Source: Gammaproteobacteria bacterium (GTDB taxonomy: Bacteria > Pseudomonadota > Gammaproteobacteria > Enterobacterales > Alteromonadaceae). Taken from it: a stretch of 64,000 bases of DNA. The translations under genes and the position numbers were made by a program. Every line of letters starts with the position of its first letter. Position 1 is the first letter of the stretch. Where the stretch lies: assembly GCA_017302255.1 (NCBI GenBank), contig JAFLDV010000009.1:1-64000 (forward strand), read 5' to 3'. Below the pieces are notes generated by a model. It searched no databases. It worked only from the letters and a program-made list of their open reading frames with translations, and had not been told where the DNA came from. Shown one piece after another: positions 51,504-60,847 of the stretch.

Positions 51504-52586
51504 TTGAAAATTGCTGTGATTGGTGGAGGCATCAATGGACTGACGTCTGCGTGGCAATTGGCCCAGGCAGGTCATCAAGTTCAGCTATTTGAGCGTGATG
51601 AATTGATGAAAGCAACCAGCGCAGCTTCCAGTAAATTACTGCATGGCGGCTTACGTTATTTGGAGCAAGGTGAATTTCGGTTAGTGCACGAAGCGCTGCA
51701 GGAGCGGCGTTGGTGGATTAAAAAGGCGCCGAAGCTCACTCGTCGTTTACCTATTCTATATCCAATTTATCGCGATGGCCGCCGACCGCGCTGGCAGCTA
51801 AAAATTGGCTTGTCATTGTACGATTTATTGTCTGGGCGTCGAGGGATAGGCCGCCATCGTTGGTTAAATGCGGTGCAAACCATCCGTTGTAGTCCAGATA
51901 TCCAAGCTGAAGGCTTACTCGGTTCTTATCTATTTTTTGATGGCCAAATGCAAGATCAGCAACTGGGACTCTGGGTAGCCGAACAAGCGAAAAAGCTTGG
52001 GGTGCAGATCCACGAGCACTGTCCGGTCGTGGAAGTTGATACTGAAGCGCGGCTGCGCTTAGGTTCTGATGGCAGTTGGTTGCATTTTGATCGAGTCATT
52101 AACGTCGCTGGACCTTGGAGCAATTTGCTCCTTGAACAATCTGGCATAGTGCCACCTCAGGGAATTGATTTGGTTAGAGGTAGCCATCTGTTACTTCCAC
52201 CTGTAAGTCGTTATGGTCATATGCTAGAAGTGCCTGGCGAGGGCCGTATTGTGTTTGTGCTGCCATATCAAGGCCAAACCTTGCTAGGTACTACAGAAGT
52301 GCGACAAACGCTGGCAGAGCCCATCCGTTGTAGTGAAAAAGAACGTAATTATCTGCTGAAAGTCTACAACCACTATTTTATCAGTCAGCGCAATATTTCC
52401 GATATTCAGCGCGAGTTTGCCGGAGTTCGCCCCTTATTAGGTGGCAGCGCGGAAGCAACGCGAGCAAGTCGAGAGTACGCGATGAATTGGCAAGGTCAGT
52501 TGCTCACTGTGACTGGCGGTAAGTGGACTACTGCTCGCGCTTTGGCGAAGCATGTACTTGAACAGGTTAAATTCTCGGGTGGATAA
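51504..52586 (+). CDS. Short GlpD-like FAD-dependent dehydrogenase
   Basis: A 360-residue DAO-fold flavoprotein. The FAD-binding motif VIGGGINGLTSAWQLAQAGHQV and the TSAASSKLLHGGLRYLEQGEFRLV block match aerobic glycerol-3-phosphate dehydrogenase. GlpD is about 500 residues; this one lacks the C-terminal helical domain and ends shortly after the GGKWTTARALA motif. It starts with TTG and a strong GAGGAG box at 7 nt. The EthD gene follows after 29 bp. It may oxidise glycerol-3-phosphate or another hydroxy acid. Confidence 0.85.
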   Translation: MKIAVIGGGINGLTSAWQLAQAGHQVQLFERDELMKATSAASSKLLHGGLRYLEQGEFRLVHEALQERRWWIKKAPKLTRRLPILYPIYRDGRRPRWQLKIGLSLYDLLSGRRGIGRHRWLNAVQTIRCSPDIQAEGLLGSYLFFDGQMQDQQLGLWVAEQAKKLGVQIHEHCPVVEVDTEARLRLGSDGSWLHFDRVINVAGPWSNLLLEQSGIVPPQGIDLVRGSHLLLPPVSRYGHMLEVPGEGRIVFVLPYQGQTLLGTTEVRQTLAEPIRCSEKERNYLLKVYNHYFISQRNISDIQREFAGVRPLLGGSAEATRASREYAMNWQGQLLTVTGGKWTTARALAKHVLEQVKFSGG

Positions 52587-52615
52587 CCCAGCCCAAGCTA
52601 ACAAGGAGTCGATAG

Positions 52616-52933
52616 ATGATTAGAGTGATAGGGATTTATCGCTGGGCGGAAGGTGCTTCGTTTGATCATCAGTATTACCAGAACACACATATGCCGCTAA
52701 CTCGAGATTTATTGATGCCACTTGGGTTGCTGCGATTGGAGGCAGACCGTTATTTAACGGCGAATCTAGCAGAGCCAGGAGCGATAATCGCAGCATCGCA
52801 CGCCTATTTTCCCAGTTTGGAAATCGCGAAGGCGGCATTGACTGCAGTAGGCGCTAAGTTAATGGCTGATGTTGCAAATTACACTACGCTAAAACCGGAA
52901 TTGTCCTTCGCCGTAGTGACGAGCGTCGACTGA
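52616..52933 (+). CDS. EthD-family small protein
   Basis: A 105-residue dimeric alpha-beta barrel protein of the EthD group (FDHQYYQNTHMPLTRDLLMP near the start). EthD proteins assist cytochrome P450 or ether degradation in some bacteria but most have unknown roles. AAGGAG precedes the ATG, and the gene is 29 bp downstream of the GlpD-like gene, so they are probably co-transcribed. Confidence 0.85.
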   Translation: MIRVIGIYRWAEGASFDHQYYQNTHMPLTRDLLMPLGLLRLEADRYLTANLAEPGAIIAASHAYFPSLEIAKAALTAVGAKLMADVANYTTLKPELSFAVVTSVD

Positions 52934-53024
52934 TTTACGAATCTTGTAAGCAAGGAAAACTACAAGGAAGTGGAGAAAACCAGCGACAGCAAAACTGCCG
53001 CTGGTTTTGAAGCCAAAGCAAAAA

Positions 53025-53942
53025 TTATTGATCTGCTTTTTTCCGGCCTGAGAAGAATGAACGTAACACAGCGCCCACGCCAACCAAGCCAATTAAAATG
53101 AATTTACCGAACTTGACTAAGAACAGACCGATAACACCCAACAGGCCTAACTTTTTCGCTGCCGCACCAGCAACTAGGGCAGCTAAGCCATATTCAGCAA
53201 CGCGGTCAGTTGATTCGTTGAAATCGCTGTAGGCTTTGCCAGGAACAAAAGTCAGTTGTGACAGCATGTTATTAGCCATCGGTTTTAACGACTCTAATGA
53301 TTGCAAGTCAGCAACTAAGTTCATGCTGATTTTGCCTTCACGACCAAGTAAAATTGTATTGTAGTTAACACCAGCTGCGCTTTCATCGGCGGCGCCTTTG
53401 TCAACAGACTTCAAAGACCATACTAATTGGTGAGTGCTCACATCATAACGAGGAATTTCAGCCCAACCGCGGACTTCCATTTCAGGAATACCCATTTTTA
53501 CCCGTTCTTTGTTTGCTTCTTCGGTGCCTGCTTTGATGCTTTCTAACAGATCGGCCGGATCCCACTCTTTGGCATCGTCATCTTTGATATAACCAGAGTT
53601 TTCAAAGCTCACCACGATAAACCAATTTTGACCTTCGCCTGTGGTTGGAAAAATCATGCCTTCCACTTCATTATCAATGCCATTACCCATTGCTTCGAGT
53701 AATTTAATTGATTCGGCCTTTGGTACATAAGCAAAACCTTCAGGCAGCTTAAGCTCTGCTTGGCTAAGTACTTTGATATCAGCAGGACCATTGACCATCG
53801 CTTTACTGGCATTGTCATAAGCTGCATCAATAGGTGTTTGGGTTTCTTGTCTTGCTTGAGCTGCTGGCACAAGTGCCAAACCAAGCGCGATAAAACCTGC
53901 CAGCCAGAAGCTAGCGTTCCGTGTTGGGATATTCCCGATCAT
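53025..53942 (-). CDS. DUF2167-domain membrane protein
   Basis: A 305-residue exported, membrane-anchored protein. Signal peptide (1-30, ending AQA), a DUF2167 domain (about 60-245; GFAYVPKAESIKLLEAMGN, VVSFENSGYIKDDDA, RGWAEIPRYD, ISMNLV) and a C-terminal membrane region (about 252-298) rich in Gly and Leu. Function is unknown; such proteins appear in several proteobacterial genomes as single genes. A basic C-terminus (SGRKKADQ) should stay in the cytoplasm. Monocistronic. Confidence 0.87.
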   Translation of the reverse strand: MIGNIPTRNASFWLAGFIALGLALVPAAQARQETQTPIDAAYDNASKAMVNGPADIKVLSQAELKLPEGFAYVPKAESIKLLEAMGNGIDNEVEGMIFPTTGEGQNWFIVVSFENSGYIKDDDAKEWDPADLLESIKAGTEEANKERVKMGIPEMEVRGWAEIPRYDVSTHQLVWSLKSVDKGAADESAAGVNYNTILLGREGKISMNLVADLQSLESLKPMANNMLSQLTFVPGKAYSDFNESTDRVAEYGLAALVAGAAAKKLGLLGVIGLFLVKFGKFILIGLVGVGAVLRSFFSGRKKADQ

Positions 53943-54179
53943 TTGGTAATTCCTTTAGCAGACGTTGAAACGTCATTAAGATTTGAACTGACGCGCGGAG
54001 CGACGTACGTTAACTCGACAGTGAGTAGTGAAGATTTTGGTTTTTTTGTTAAATTCTTCACTAGCGAATTTACCATATTTGCCAGTTTGGGTAAATATTG
54101 CGCAGTATGTGTTTTGCAGGAAATGACGGCTTTTTCGCGAAAAAGATAAGTATTAGGGGTAAAAAGCGGACTTTTTTTC

Positions 54180-54214
54180 AAAAAAACGCTAACAGCCGTG
54201 TTTAGCTGTTAGCG
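54180..54214 (-). terminator. Intrinsic terminator of argA
   Basis: CGCTAACAGC (54187-54196) pairs with GCTGTTAGCG (54205-54214); on the minus strand T7 follows. About 20 bp after the argA stop. Confidence 0.88.
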
Positions 54215-54233
54215 ACGAGTTCAATAGCAAATG

Positions 54234-55556
54234 TTAACGTAAATCTAAAGCCAAAATTTTAGAGCGGCGCTGATAGTTGTACAGTTGCTGTTTTTTAGCT
54301 GGTAAATCTTCAACATCTTTTAATTCAAAGCCGTGTTCCAGGAACCAATGGATCGAGCGAGTCGTCAATGCAAACAGTGTGTAGTATTTGCGTTGGCGGG
54401 CGATTTGAATGATGTGTTTTAGCAACAAAGTGCCTCGGTCGGCATCTCGATAGTTTGGATGCACGGCAAGACAAGCGAATTCTCCAACGTTTTCTTCTGG
54501 GAATGGGTACAGCGCTGCGCAGCCGATGATCAGACCATCACGCTCAATCACCACAAACTGATCGATTTCCATTTCCAGCTGTTCCCGCGAGCGTCGCACT
54601 AACAGGCCTTGCTGTTCCAATGGCCGAATTAAGTCGAGGATGCCGCCGATATCATTGATTGTGGCCAACCGCAGCCGTTCGGCTGCTTCAGTAACAATTT
54701 GGGTACCAATACCATCACGCGAGAACAATTCTTGTAATAAGGCGCCATTGATTGAACTTGAGACTAAATGGCAACGTGAAACCCCAGCGCGGCTAGCGGT
54801 GATGGCCGCGTGCAAAAATGCCAAGGTTGAGGTGCAGGCGGTTTGCTGCGCCTCTAAGGTTTCCATCATGGTTTGCGCATAATTTGGCATCAACTCGGCA
54901 ATGATTTCGCCATCTTGGTCGATGATGCCGCCTTCGTCGGTGAAACCTATCATTTTGTCGGCTTTGAGTTTAATCGCGACTTGGGTTGCAATCTCCTCTG
55001 CCGTTAGATTGAAGCTTTCACCGGTTACAGAAGCGGCAATTGGTCCCATCAACACAATACAGTTTTGATCAAGTTGTCGGCGAATACCGGCAACGTCGAT
55101 ACGACGGACCCGACCGCTGTGGAAATAGTCGACGCCTTCGTCAACGCCCAATGGTTGAGCAATCACGAAGTTGCCGCTGACCACGTTGATTTGGGCATTG
55201 TGCATCGGTGTGTTGGATAAACTCATCGACAAACGAGCCGTGATATCAAGCTGCAGCGCGCCGGCGACTTGTTTAATTAAACGAAAGGAATCATCGTCGG
55301 TAACGCGGATGCGATTGTGGTAATGCGCAGTCAAACCTGCGTGCTCTAATGCCTGATTGATTTGTGGACGCGCGCCATATACCAAGACAATTTTAATGCC
55401 TAGGGTATTTAGCAAAGCGATATCATTGATAATGCTGCGAAAGCCTGCTTGCTGCATCGCCTCACCACCAAGCATTACCACAAAGGTTTTGCCACGGTGT
55501 GCATTAACGTATGGTGCCGACTGGCGAAATCCATCAACTATTTCAGTAGTACGCAC
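54234..55556 (-). CDS. argA: N-acetylglutamate synthase
   Basis: A 440-residue enzyme for the first committed step of arginine synthesis. It has an amino-acid kinase-like domain ([15 protein letters not shown] at the start, binding the arginine effector) and a C-terminal GNAT acetyltransferase domain (about 295-435; [32 protein letters not shown]). Length agrees with E. coli ArgA (443). Monocistronic. Two TGAATTAAT words upstream are weak ArgR-box candidates only. Confidence 0.96.
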   Translation of the reverse strand: MRTTEIVDGFRQSAPYVNAHRGKTFVVMLGGEAMQQAGFRSIINDIALLNTLGIKIVLVYGARPQINQALEHAGLTAHYHNRIRVTDDDSFRLIKQVAGALQLDITARLSMSLSNTPMHNAQINVVSGNFVIAQPLGVDEGVDYFHSGRVRRIDVAGIRRQLDQNCIVLMGPIAASVTGESFNLTAEEIATQVAIKLKADKMIGFTDEGGIIDQDGEIIAELMPNYAQTMMETLEAQQTACTSTLAFLHAAITASRAGVSRCHLVSSSINGALLQELFSRDGIGTQIVTEAAERLRLATINDIGGILDLIRPLEQQGLLVRRSREQLEMEIDQFVVIERDGLIIGCAALYPFPEENVGEFACLAVHPNYRDADRGTLLLKHIIQIARQRKYYTLFALTTRSIHWFLEHGFELKDVEDLPAKKQQLYNYQRRSKILALDLR

Positions 55557-56023
55557 GCTCTGTTTGGTTCCTTCTTAAAAGTTTGCTCAGCTTCTCGACT
55601 TTGTGTTGCAATTCGATGACTAAGTGTAGGCGAAAATTCCGCATAGTCTGTTAGCGACGGCATATCGTCGTCGGACAAAGATGCGGTGCAGGAAATGCGC
55701 GTACTTTAATGTAAAAGTGGATAAATATCCAACAAAAATATTGGTGAAATTTTCTGCTTTATCCAGTGGGCTCTAGCGATTGAATTAATTTATGCTGAAA
55801 GCATTGAAATTGCGAAAATCAACTATAAATCCATTAAATGTGAATTAATATGCTTAAAAGGTGCCGAGGTTTGGAAATGACCCCAAAAATGCTAGTCAAG
55901 TCAGTGACTTCCGCACAGCAAGTTGCAGTAATTGATTTTGCTTACAATGCCGTGATTGACAGTTTTTAACAGATAAGAAACAATCGTTAGAACTAGCGCA
56001 GGATCAACACAGGAGGTGTATTG
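55557..56023. other. Intergenic region between argA and the PspA-flotillin operon
   Basis: About 470 bp, AT-rich in the middle. Contains TGAATTAATT at 55781 and TGAATTAATA at 55841, weak matches to half ArgR boxes, and a possible small frame (listed separately). The promoters of argA (minus) and the flotillin operon (plus) must lie here, but I could not place them with confidence. Confidence 0.5.
55877..55969 (+). CDS. Possible 30-residue small protein upstream of the PspA-like gene
   Basis: An ATG at 55877 has GAGG 7 nt upstream and opens a 30-codon frame ending at TAA 55967-55969; an earlier ATG at 55850 would give 39 codons. The peptide is amphipathic with a hydrophobic second half (VAVIDFAYNAVIDSF). 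It ends 54 bp before the PspA-like gene on the same strand, so it could be a leader or small membrane-binding peptide. No homologue known to me; coding status uncertain. Confidence 0.3.
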   Translation: MTPKMLVKSVTSAQQVAVIDFAYNAVIDSF

Positions 56024-56530
56024 ATGTCGCAGGTGTTACTTGAGCGGATTCGCATGATTCTCCAGGCGCAATTACGCAGCAGTTACGAAGAGTTAGCGAC
56101 TTTGCTGCGAGATGGTGCTGCTTCAGCCACTGAGATGCAATTACGTGCTGTGCTTGATGAGTGCAAAGCTGCATTGGGTCTCCTTCTCGTGCAGGAGCAT
56201 CACGAGCAACAGCGTCGTATGCGTTTGCAAGCAAGCATCAGCGCACTTAACGCGCAGGCGCTGCAATCTGTGCAACAAGGCGATGATATAGCGGCGCGGA
56301 AGCTACTATCGCAGCAAATCGAACTTGAACTGCAATTAGTAGATCCAGATCCTGAGCGCAGCCAACAAATTCAATCGTTAACCGACACCATTGAATCCCT
56401 GCAATTACGACTCAACAAATCGCCAAGCGAGCCAGTGGTATCTCATTTAGATGAACTCAATGCGCTTGTGAAAGATGCACAGTTAGAACAAAGGCTTGCC
56501 GCATTACGGAAGGACGCTTCGCATGATTGA
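56024..56530 (+). CDS. Short PspA/IM30-like coiled-coil protein
   Basis: A 168-residue helical protein, shorter than PspA (222 residues). A strong AGGAGG box precedes the ATG at 56024 (7 nt). Nearly the whole length is charged coiled coil (EMQLRAVLDECKAALGLLLVQEHHEQQRRMRLQAS, then LEQRLAALRK at the end), in the style of PspA-family membrane-stress proteins; the family call is inferred from shape and from its partners. It overlaps the next gene by 8 bp. In this operon it would act on the inner surface of the membrane with YqiJ and flotillin. Confidence 0.7.
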   Translation: MSQVLLERIRMILQAQLRSSYEELATLLRDGAASATEMQLRAVLDECKAALGLLLVQEHHEQQRRMRLQASISALNAQALQSVQQGDDIAARKLLSQQIELELQLVDPDPERSQQIQSLTDTIESLQLRLNKSPSEPVVSHLDELNALVKDAQLEQRLAALRKDASHD

Positions 56531-57164
56531 AACTTTTTTGGCACCTGAAAATCGGGTGTTCAGTGTTTGCCTGAGCTTAATGCTATTGCTTGGCGCCCTG
56601 GAATTGTTAGGCGCGCTGTTTGGCGCTGGCTTATCCGATTTACTGGAAGGTTTTTTGCCTGAGCAGGATTTCGGCTTGGCGCACGATAATGCCTTAAACC
56701 AATTCTTCGGCTGGCTGAAAATAGATCAAGTTCCAGCGCTGATTAGCTTAATAGTTTTCTTACTTGAGTTCAGCTTAATCGGTTTTAGTGCGCAAACTTG
56801 GGCGCATCAATTAACTGGCGGTTGGGCAAGTGCTTGGTTAGTGGTACCCCCAGTATTGTTGCTGACATTCCCTATATTACGCATCAGCCTTGCTGGACTT
56901 GGCAAAGTAATGCCAAAAGATGAAACCACCGCAGTTAGCGAAGATAGTTTGATTGGTCGTGTTGCCGTTGTGACCTTAGGTGTTGCCAGAGTCGGCGCTG
57001 CGGCAGAAGCGAAAGTAAAAGATCAGCATGGATATAGCCATTATTTATTAGTCGAGCCAGATTTGCCGGAGATTGAGTTTAGCCAAGGGCAAGCTGTGCT
57101 ATTAGTTTCGCGGCAATCAGCAGTGTACAAAGCAATTCCTGCTGAGCACCCAAGCCTGTTATAA
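56523..57164 (+). CDS. yqiJ: YqiJ-like OB-fold membrane protein (NfeD-type)
   Basis: A 213-residue membrane protein, with an N-terminal hydrophobic region of three to four segments (about 8-40, 62-85, 100-125) and a C-terminal OB-fold domain (about 140-205; EDSLIGRVAVVTLG...SHYLLVEPDL...GQAVLLVSR). This is the architecture of E. coli YqiJ, always paired with the flotillin YqiK, and of NfeD-like partners of Bacillus FloT. The start at 56523 overlaps the PspA-like stop by 8 bp; the longer frame to 56496 is less likely. Confidence 0.85.
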   Translation: MIETFLAPENRVFSVCLSLMLLLGALELLGALFGAGLSDLLEGFLPEQDFGLAHDNALNQFFGWLKIDQVPALISLIVFLLEFSLIGFSAQTWAHQLTGGWASAWLVVPPVLLLTFPILRISLAGLGKVMPKDETTAVSEDSLIGRVAVVTLGVARVGAAAEAKVKDQHGYSHYLLVEPDLPEIEFSQGQAVLLVSRQSAVYKAIPAEHPSLL

Positions 57165-57195
57165 ATCAACAATAAAAGTAGTAAAAGGAAGTCGT

Positions 57196-59007
57196 ATGGA
57201 CACAAGTAGCATTACCAGTAGTGTGATGAATTTCACCGATATTTTAGTGATTTCAGGTTTAGTTTTAGTTGCGCTGATTATTTTTGGTCTGATTTTGGCG
57301 CGTCTGTATAAAAGAGCAACCAAAGAAATTTCGTTTGTGCGCACCGGTTTTGGTGGCGAAAAAGTGATCGTCAACGGCGGCGCTTTGGTGTTACCGGTAT
57401 TGCACGAAATCATCCCAGTAAACATGAATACGTTACGCTTGGAAGTGCGCCGCGCGGCGGAACAAGCGCTGATCACTCGCGATCGGATGCGTGCGGATGT
57501 GACGGCAGAATTCTATGTTCGGGTCAAACCGACAGTGGAAGCTATCGCAAACGCGGCACAGACTTTGGGTTTAAAAACAATGAACCCAAGTGAATTAAAA
57601 GAATTAGTTGAAGGTAAGTTTGTCGATGCATTGCGTTCAGTTGCCGCTGAAATGGCGATGGAAGAACTCCACGAAAAGCGTGTGGATTTCGTGCAGAAGG
57701 TTCAGCAAGTGGTGTCAGAAGACTTGCTGAAAAACGGTTTAGAGTTGGAATCTGTGTCATTAACAGGTCTGGACCAAACGGCGTTTGAGCATTTTAATCC
57801 ACAAAATGCCTTTGACGCTGAAGGTTTAACCAAACTTACTCAAGCCATTGAATCTCGTCGTAAAATTCGAAATGACATCGAGCAAGAAACCGACTTAGCC
57901 ATTAAGCAAAAAAACTTAGAAGCCGAGCGGGCGAAATTGCAGATTTCGCGAGAAGAAGAATACGCACGTTTAGAACAAGAACGTGAAGTTTCAATCCGCC
58001 GTGCATCGCAAATGGCAGAAATTGCTCGCGAACAAGCAGAGAAAAAGCGTGAAGCGGAAGAAGCGCAAATCGCGTCACAACGTGAAATCGATTTAAAGCG
58101 AATTCTCTCTGAACGGGATATCGAAAACGAAACTATCCAAAAGCAAAAAGCCGTTCGTGAAATGGAAATTGCTAAGCAACGGGCAATTGAACAAGCTGAA
58201 ATTGAGCGTGCTAAAGCAGTAGAGCTTGCGTCTCAAGAGAAATCTATCGCAGTTGCAGAGAAATCAAGAGCGGAATCTGAAGCCAAAGCACAAGCCGATA
58301 AAGCTAGAGCATTGGCGGTGAAAGAAGAAGAATCGGTCGTCACAGTTCGTGAAACTGAACGTGCTGAGCGGGCGAAACAAGTTGAGTTGGTTGCTGCACG
58401 TCAACAAGCGGAAAAAGAAGCTATCCAACTGATGGTGACTGCAGAAGCTGAGAAAAAGGCTGCAGAAGACCAAGCAGAAGCGATGCGTTTAGCGGCACAA
58501 GGTTTGGCTGACAAAGAACGTTTAGCCGCGCAAGGTAAAGCGGACGCTGAATTGTTGCTGGCTGAAGCTAAAGCCAGAACCTATGCGGTTGATGCTGAAG
58601 GTCAAAAAGCCATTAACACTGCAGCAAACATGCTGTCGGTTGATCAAATTGCAATGCAAATTCGCTTGGCGTTAATTGAGCGTCTGCCGGAAATTATCGC
58701 GCAAAGCGTGAAACCGATGGAGCAAATTAGCGACATTAAAATATTGCAAGTCAATGGTTTAGCTGGAGCTGCTGGCGGTGTTGCCGAAGGCCAAAGCAAC
58801 AACGGCGCTTCCTTGCCTGATCAGGTCGTCAATAGTGCCTTGCGTTACCGCACGCAAGCACCATTATTGGACAGCTTACTGCAAGAGATTGGCATCAAAG
58901 GTGCGGATTTGCAGAGTTTTACTCAAGCTGCAGCCGGAGTATCTCCAAACTTAGCAACCGCAGTGACAACAGCGGCTGCGCCAGACGCAGTTGTTGATAA
59001 GCAATAA
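57196..59007 (+). CDS. yqiK: Flotillin-like SPFH protein (YqiK/FloT type)
   Basis: A 603-residue inner-membrane protein: one N-terminal anchor (about 14-36), a band-7/SPFH domain (about 40-210; VRTGFGGEKVIVNGGALVLPVLHEIIPVNMNTLRLEV), a long coiled coil rich in Glu, Ala, Arg and Lys (about 215-450) and a flotillin-type C-terminus. It forms oligomers that organise membrane microdomains. It follows yqiJ by 31 bp in one operon. Longer than E. coli YqiK (553), with extra residues in the C-terminal tail. Confidence 0.92.
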   Translation: MDTSSITSSVMNFTDILVISGLVLVALIIFGLILARLYKRATKEISFVRTGFGGEKVIVNGGALVLPVLHEIIPVNMNTLRLEVRRAAEQALITRDRMRADVTAEFYVRVKPTVEAIANAAQTLGLKTMNPSELKELVEGKFVDALRSVAAEMAMEELHEKRVDFVQKVQQVVSEDLLKNGLELESVSLTGLDQTAFEHFNPQNAFDAEGLTKLTQAIESRRKIRNDIEQETDLAIKQKNLEAERAKLQISREEEYARLEQEREVSIRRASQMAEIAREQAEKKREAEEAQIASQREIDLKRILSERDIENETIQKQKAVREMEIAKQRAIEQAEIERAKAVELASQEKSIAVAEKSRAESEAKAQADKARALAVKEEESVVTVRETERAERAKQVELVAARQQAEKEAIQLMVTAEAEKKAAEDQAEAMRLAAQGLADKERLAAQGKADAELLLAEAKARTYAVDAEGQKAINTAANMLSVDQIAMQIRLALIERLPEIIAQSVKPMEQISDIKILQVNGLAGAAGGVAEGQSNNGASLPDQVVNSALRYRTQAPLLDSLLQEIGIKGADLQSFTQAAAGVSPNLATAVTTAAAPDAVVDKQ

Positions 59008-59034
59008 GCATCCGCTTATTGCGAGACTCGATGA

Positions 59035-59061
59035 AAAAGCCCCGCAAGATGCGGGGCTTTT
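59035..59061. terminator. Bidirectional terminator between the flotillin and yjfC-like operons
   Basis: GCCCCGC-AAGAT-GCGGGGC (59039-59057) flanked by A5 upstream and T4 downstream, between convergent stops. Confidence 0.92.
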
Positions 59062-59094
59062 GTTTCAGATAACCTGATCTAGCGTGTGGCCGAC

Positions 59095-60249
59095 CTAATC
59101 TAAGATTATATGTGGCAAAAATCGCGAACTGTCTTTGGTGATCAAAGAGTTATCTTCACGGATACAGATACCTGCAGCGCTGTCACCAACCACCCATGAG
59201 CCAATCAAGGTATAACTCTGATCAAATTTCGGCAGCGCATGAAAGGCCTGACGAATAAAAGGCGCATCATTATAAGGGCCGTCAACTTGTAATCGCTGCC
59301 CCTGTAAATCAACCAGTTCGATATTAGCGCCTTCTCTTGAATACAAAGGCTTACGCACCCAACCAGTGCCAAGTGCTTGCGTTGGATCAGTCTCAAAGAA
59401 GGCTGGCAGCAAGTTCGGATGGTTTGGATACTTTTGCCACAGCAGGGGTAAAATCCCTTTGTTGGACAGTAGCATTTTCCAGGCTGGCTCTACCCACTGA
59501 GTTTTACTGGTCAGTAAATGCCGGCCAAAGTCTTCCCGGACCATAAACTCCCACGGGTAGAGTTTAAACATCGATTGAACAGGGAAGTTATCGCCATCAA
59601 CCAACTGGCCATCTATTTCACCAATTTCATCGAGACCAAGAAAACGCGCATCAATACCAGCTTGTTGAGCGATATCAAGTAGATAAAGCACTGTGCCTTT
59701 GTCTTCAATATTTTCGCTGACACAACTGAAATAACAAGGCTCAGCCAACTGCAAATTGGCGAAACGATGTTCTAACTGGTCTTGCAGTGAGTTGAACTGG
59801 TCAGCGTTTGCCGGTAATTTTCCGCGTAATAATTGGTCTTCGAGCCAAACCCACTGGAAAAATCCGCTTTCGTATAATGACGTTGGTGTGTCGTAGTTCA
59901 GTTCAAGTAATTTGGCCGGGCCAGTGCCGTCATAGGCTAAATCTAAGCGGCCATACAGGTGCGGTTGCGCGCTTTCATAAGACTGTTTAACCCAATCCCA
60001 ATAAGCTTCAGGCACGGCTAACTGCGTTAATTTCTCTTCACTTGCCAAAATTTCTGGCACTAAAGAAAGTGCCATTTGATGCAGTTCTTCAGTCGGCGCT
60101 TCTAAATCTTCCTCAATTTGCTCCAAGCTAAATTGGTAATAAGCGCTTTCATCCCAGTATGGTTCGCCATCAAAGGTGTGAAAATTAAAACCAACAGATT
60201 CGGCATAACCACGCCAACCTGGACGTTCTTCAATTTGGATCTTTTTCAT
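59095..60249 (-). CDS. Glutathionylspermidine-synthase-like ATP-grasp protein (YgiC/YjfC)
   Basis: A 384-residue ATP-grasp protein of the GSP-synthetase-like family, without the N-terminal amidase domain of bifunctional GspS. Motifs: RLDLAYDGTGPAKLLELNYDTPTSLYE (about 100-128), FMVREDFGRHLL and KPLYSREGANIELVD. E. coli relatives YgiC and YjfC sit beside ygiB/yjfM as here. The likely reaction is an ATP-dependent peptide-type ligation to a polyamine or peptide; glutathionylspermidine synthesis itself has not been shown for this branch. Last gene of the minus operon. Confidence 0.9.
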   Translation of the reverse strand: MKKIQIEERPGWRGYAESVGFNFHTFDGEPYWDESAYYQFSLEQIEEDLEAPTEELHQMALSLVPEILASEEKLTQLAVPEAYWDWVKQSYESAQPHLYGRLDLAYDGTGPAKLLELNYDTPTSLYESGFFQWVWLEDQLLRGKLPANADQFNSLQDQLEHRFANLQLAEPCYFSCVSENIEDKGTVLYLLDIAQQAGIDARFLGLDEIGEIDGQLVDGDNFPVQSMFKLYPWEFMVREDFGRHLLTSKTQWVEPAWKMLLSNKGILPLLWQKYPNHPNLLPAFFETDPTQALGTGWVRKPLYSREGANIELVDLQGQRLQVDGPYNDAPFIRQAFHALPKFDQSYTLIGSWVVGDSAAGICIREDNSLITKDSSRFLPHIILD

Positions 60250-60255
60250 CAGTGC

Positions 60256-60837
60256 TTAGCCGCCACTGCTTTGTTGTTCGCTGCGTTTTTGTGCCTGCGC
60301 ACCAAAACCACCGCGATTGACTACCTTTCCTGCCTGCGGAGCCATCCGCGACGGCATCACTTTCACCGGGCCAGTAAAACGTGATACTGGTTGGTTGTTC
60401 GCGGTACGGAATGTAGAGTTGTCATCACGTGATTTATACAAAGGTTGCGCTTGCAGATTAGAACGGCCACCGCCGCTAAACATCTGGCCAGCCATAAAGC
60501 CCATCATCATCGGCATAAAAAAGCCGCCAGAAGACGTCGCTGCTGGGGTTGTTGAAGCCGTCGTGGCCGCAGGGGCTTCACAGTTGCCTGCGCCAAAGTC
60601 AACTTCACAAGCAGCTTTGTCGGTATATTTCGGAGCGACTTGCGGATGAAGCGCTTTGGCTGCTGCAAATTCAGCTTGGCATTGTTCCGGGTTGTAGTAG
60701 CTGGCACATTGGTCAGCAGTTTCATACACTGCGGTCTGCACTGGCTCTTCAGAACTGCAGCTTGCGAGCATGATTGTTGTCGCCGGTACCATTACCATCA
60801 AAGCGACTTTGCTACTGCGTTTAAATCGAGTTGACAT
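60256..60837 (-). CDS. DUF1190 lipoprotein (YgiB/YjfM-like)
   Basis: A 193-residue lipoprotein with lipobox MLASC (about residue 26), a cysteine-rich domain (DQCASYYNPEQCQAEF, KAACEVDFGAGNCE) and a Gly/Met/Phe-rich low-complexity segment (GGFFMPMMMGFMAGQMFSGGG, shortened in the middle) characteristic of DUF1190. Two ATG codons; the one at 60837 has GAGGGA 6 nt upstream. Neighbours are DUF350 upstream and the ATP-grasp gene 6 bp downstream, reproducing the E. coli yjfL-yjfM-yjfC order. Confidence 0.9.
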   Translation of the reverse strand: MSTRFKRSSKVALMVMVPATTIMLASCSSEEPVQTAVYETADQCASYYNPEQCQAEFAAAKALHPQVAPKYTDKAACEVDFGAGNCEAPAATTASTTPAATSSGGFFMPMMMGFMAGQMFSGGGRSNLQAQPLYKSRDDNSTFRTANNQPVSRFTGPVKVMPSRMAPQAGKVVNRGGFGAQAQKRSEQQSSGG

Positions 60838-60847
60838 CATTTATCCC

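Noticed and set aside
55781-55850. Two TGAATTAAT words upstream of argA as ArgR operators
   Set aside because: Only the left half matches the ARG box; the right halves have two mismatches in five, and their distance to argA is more than 220 bp.
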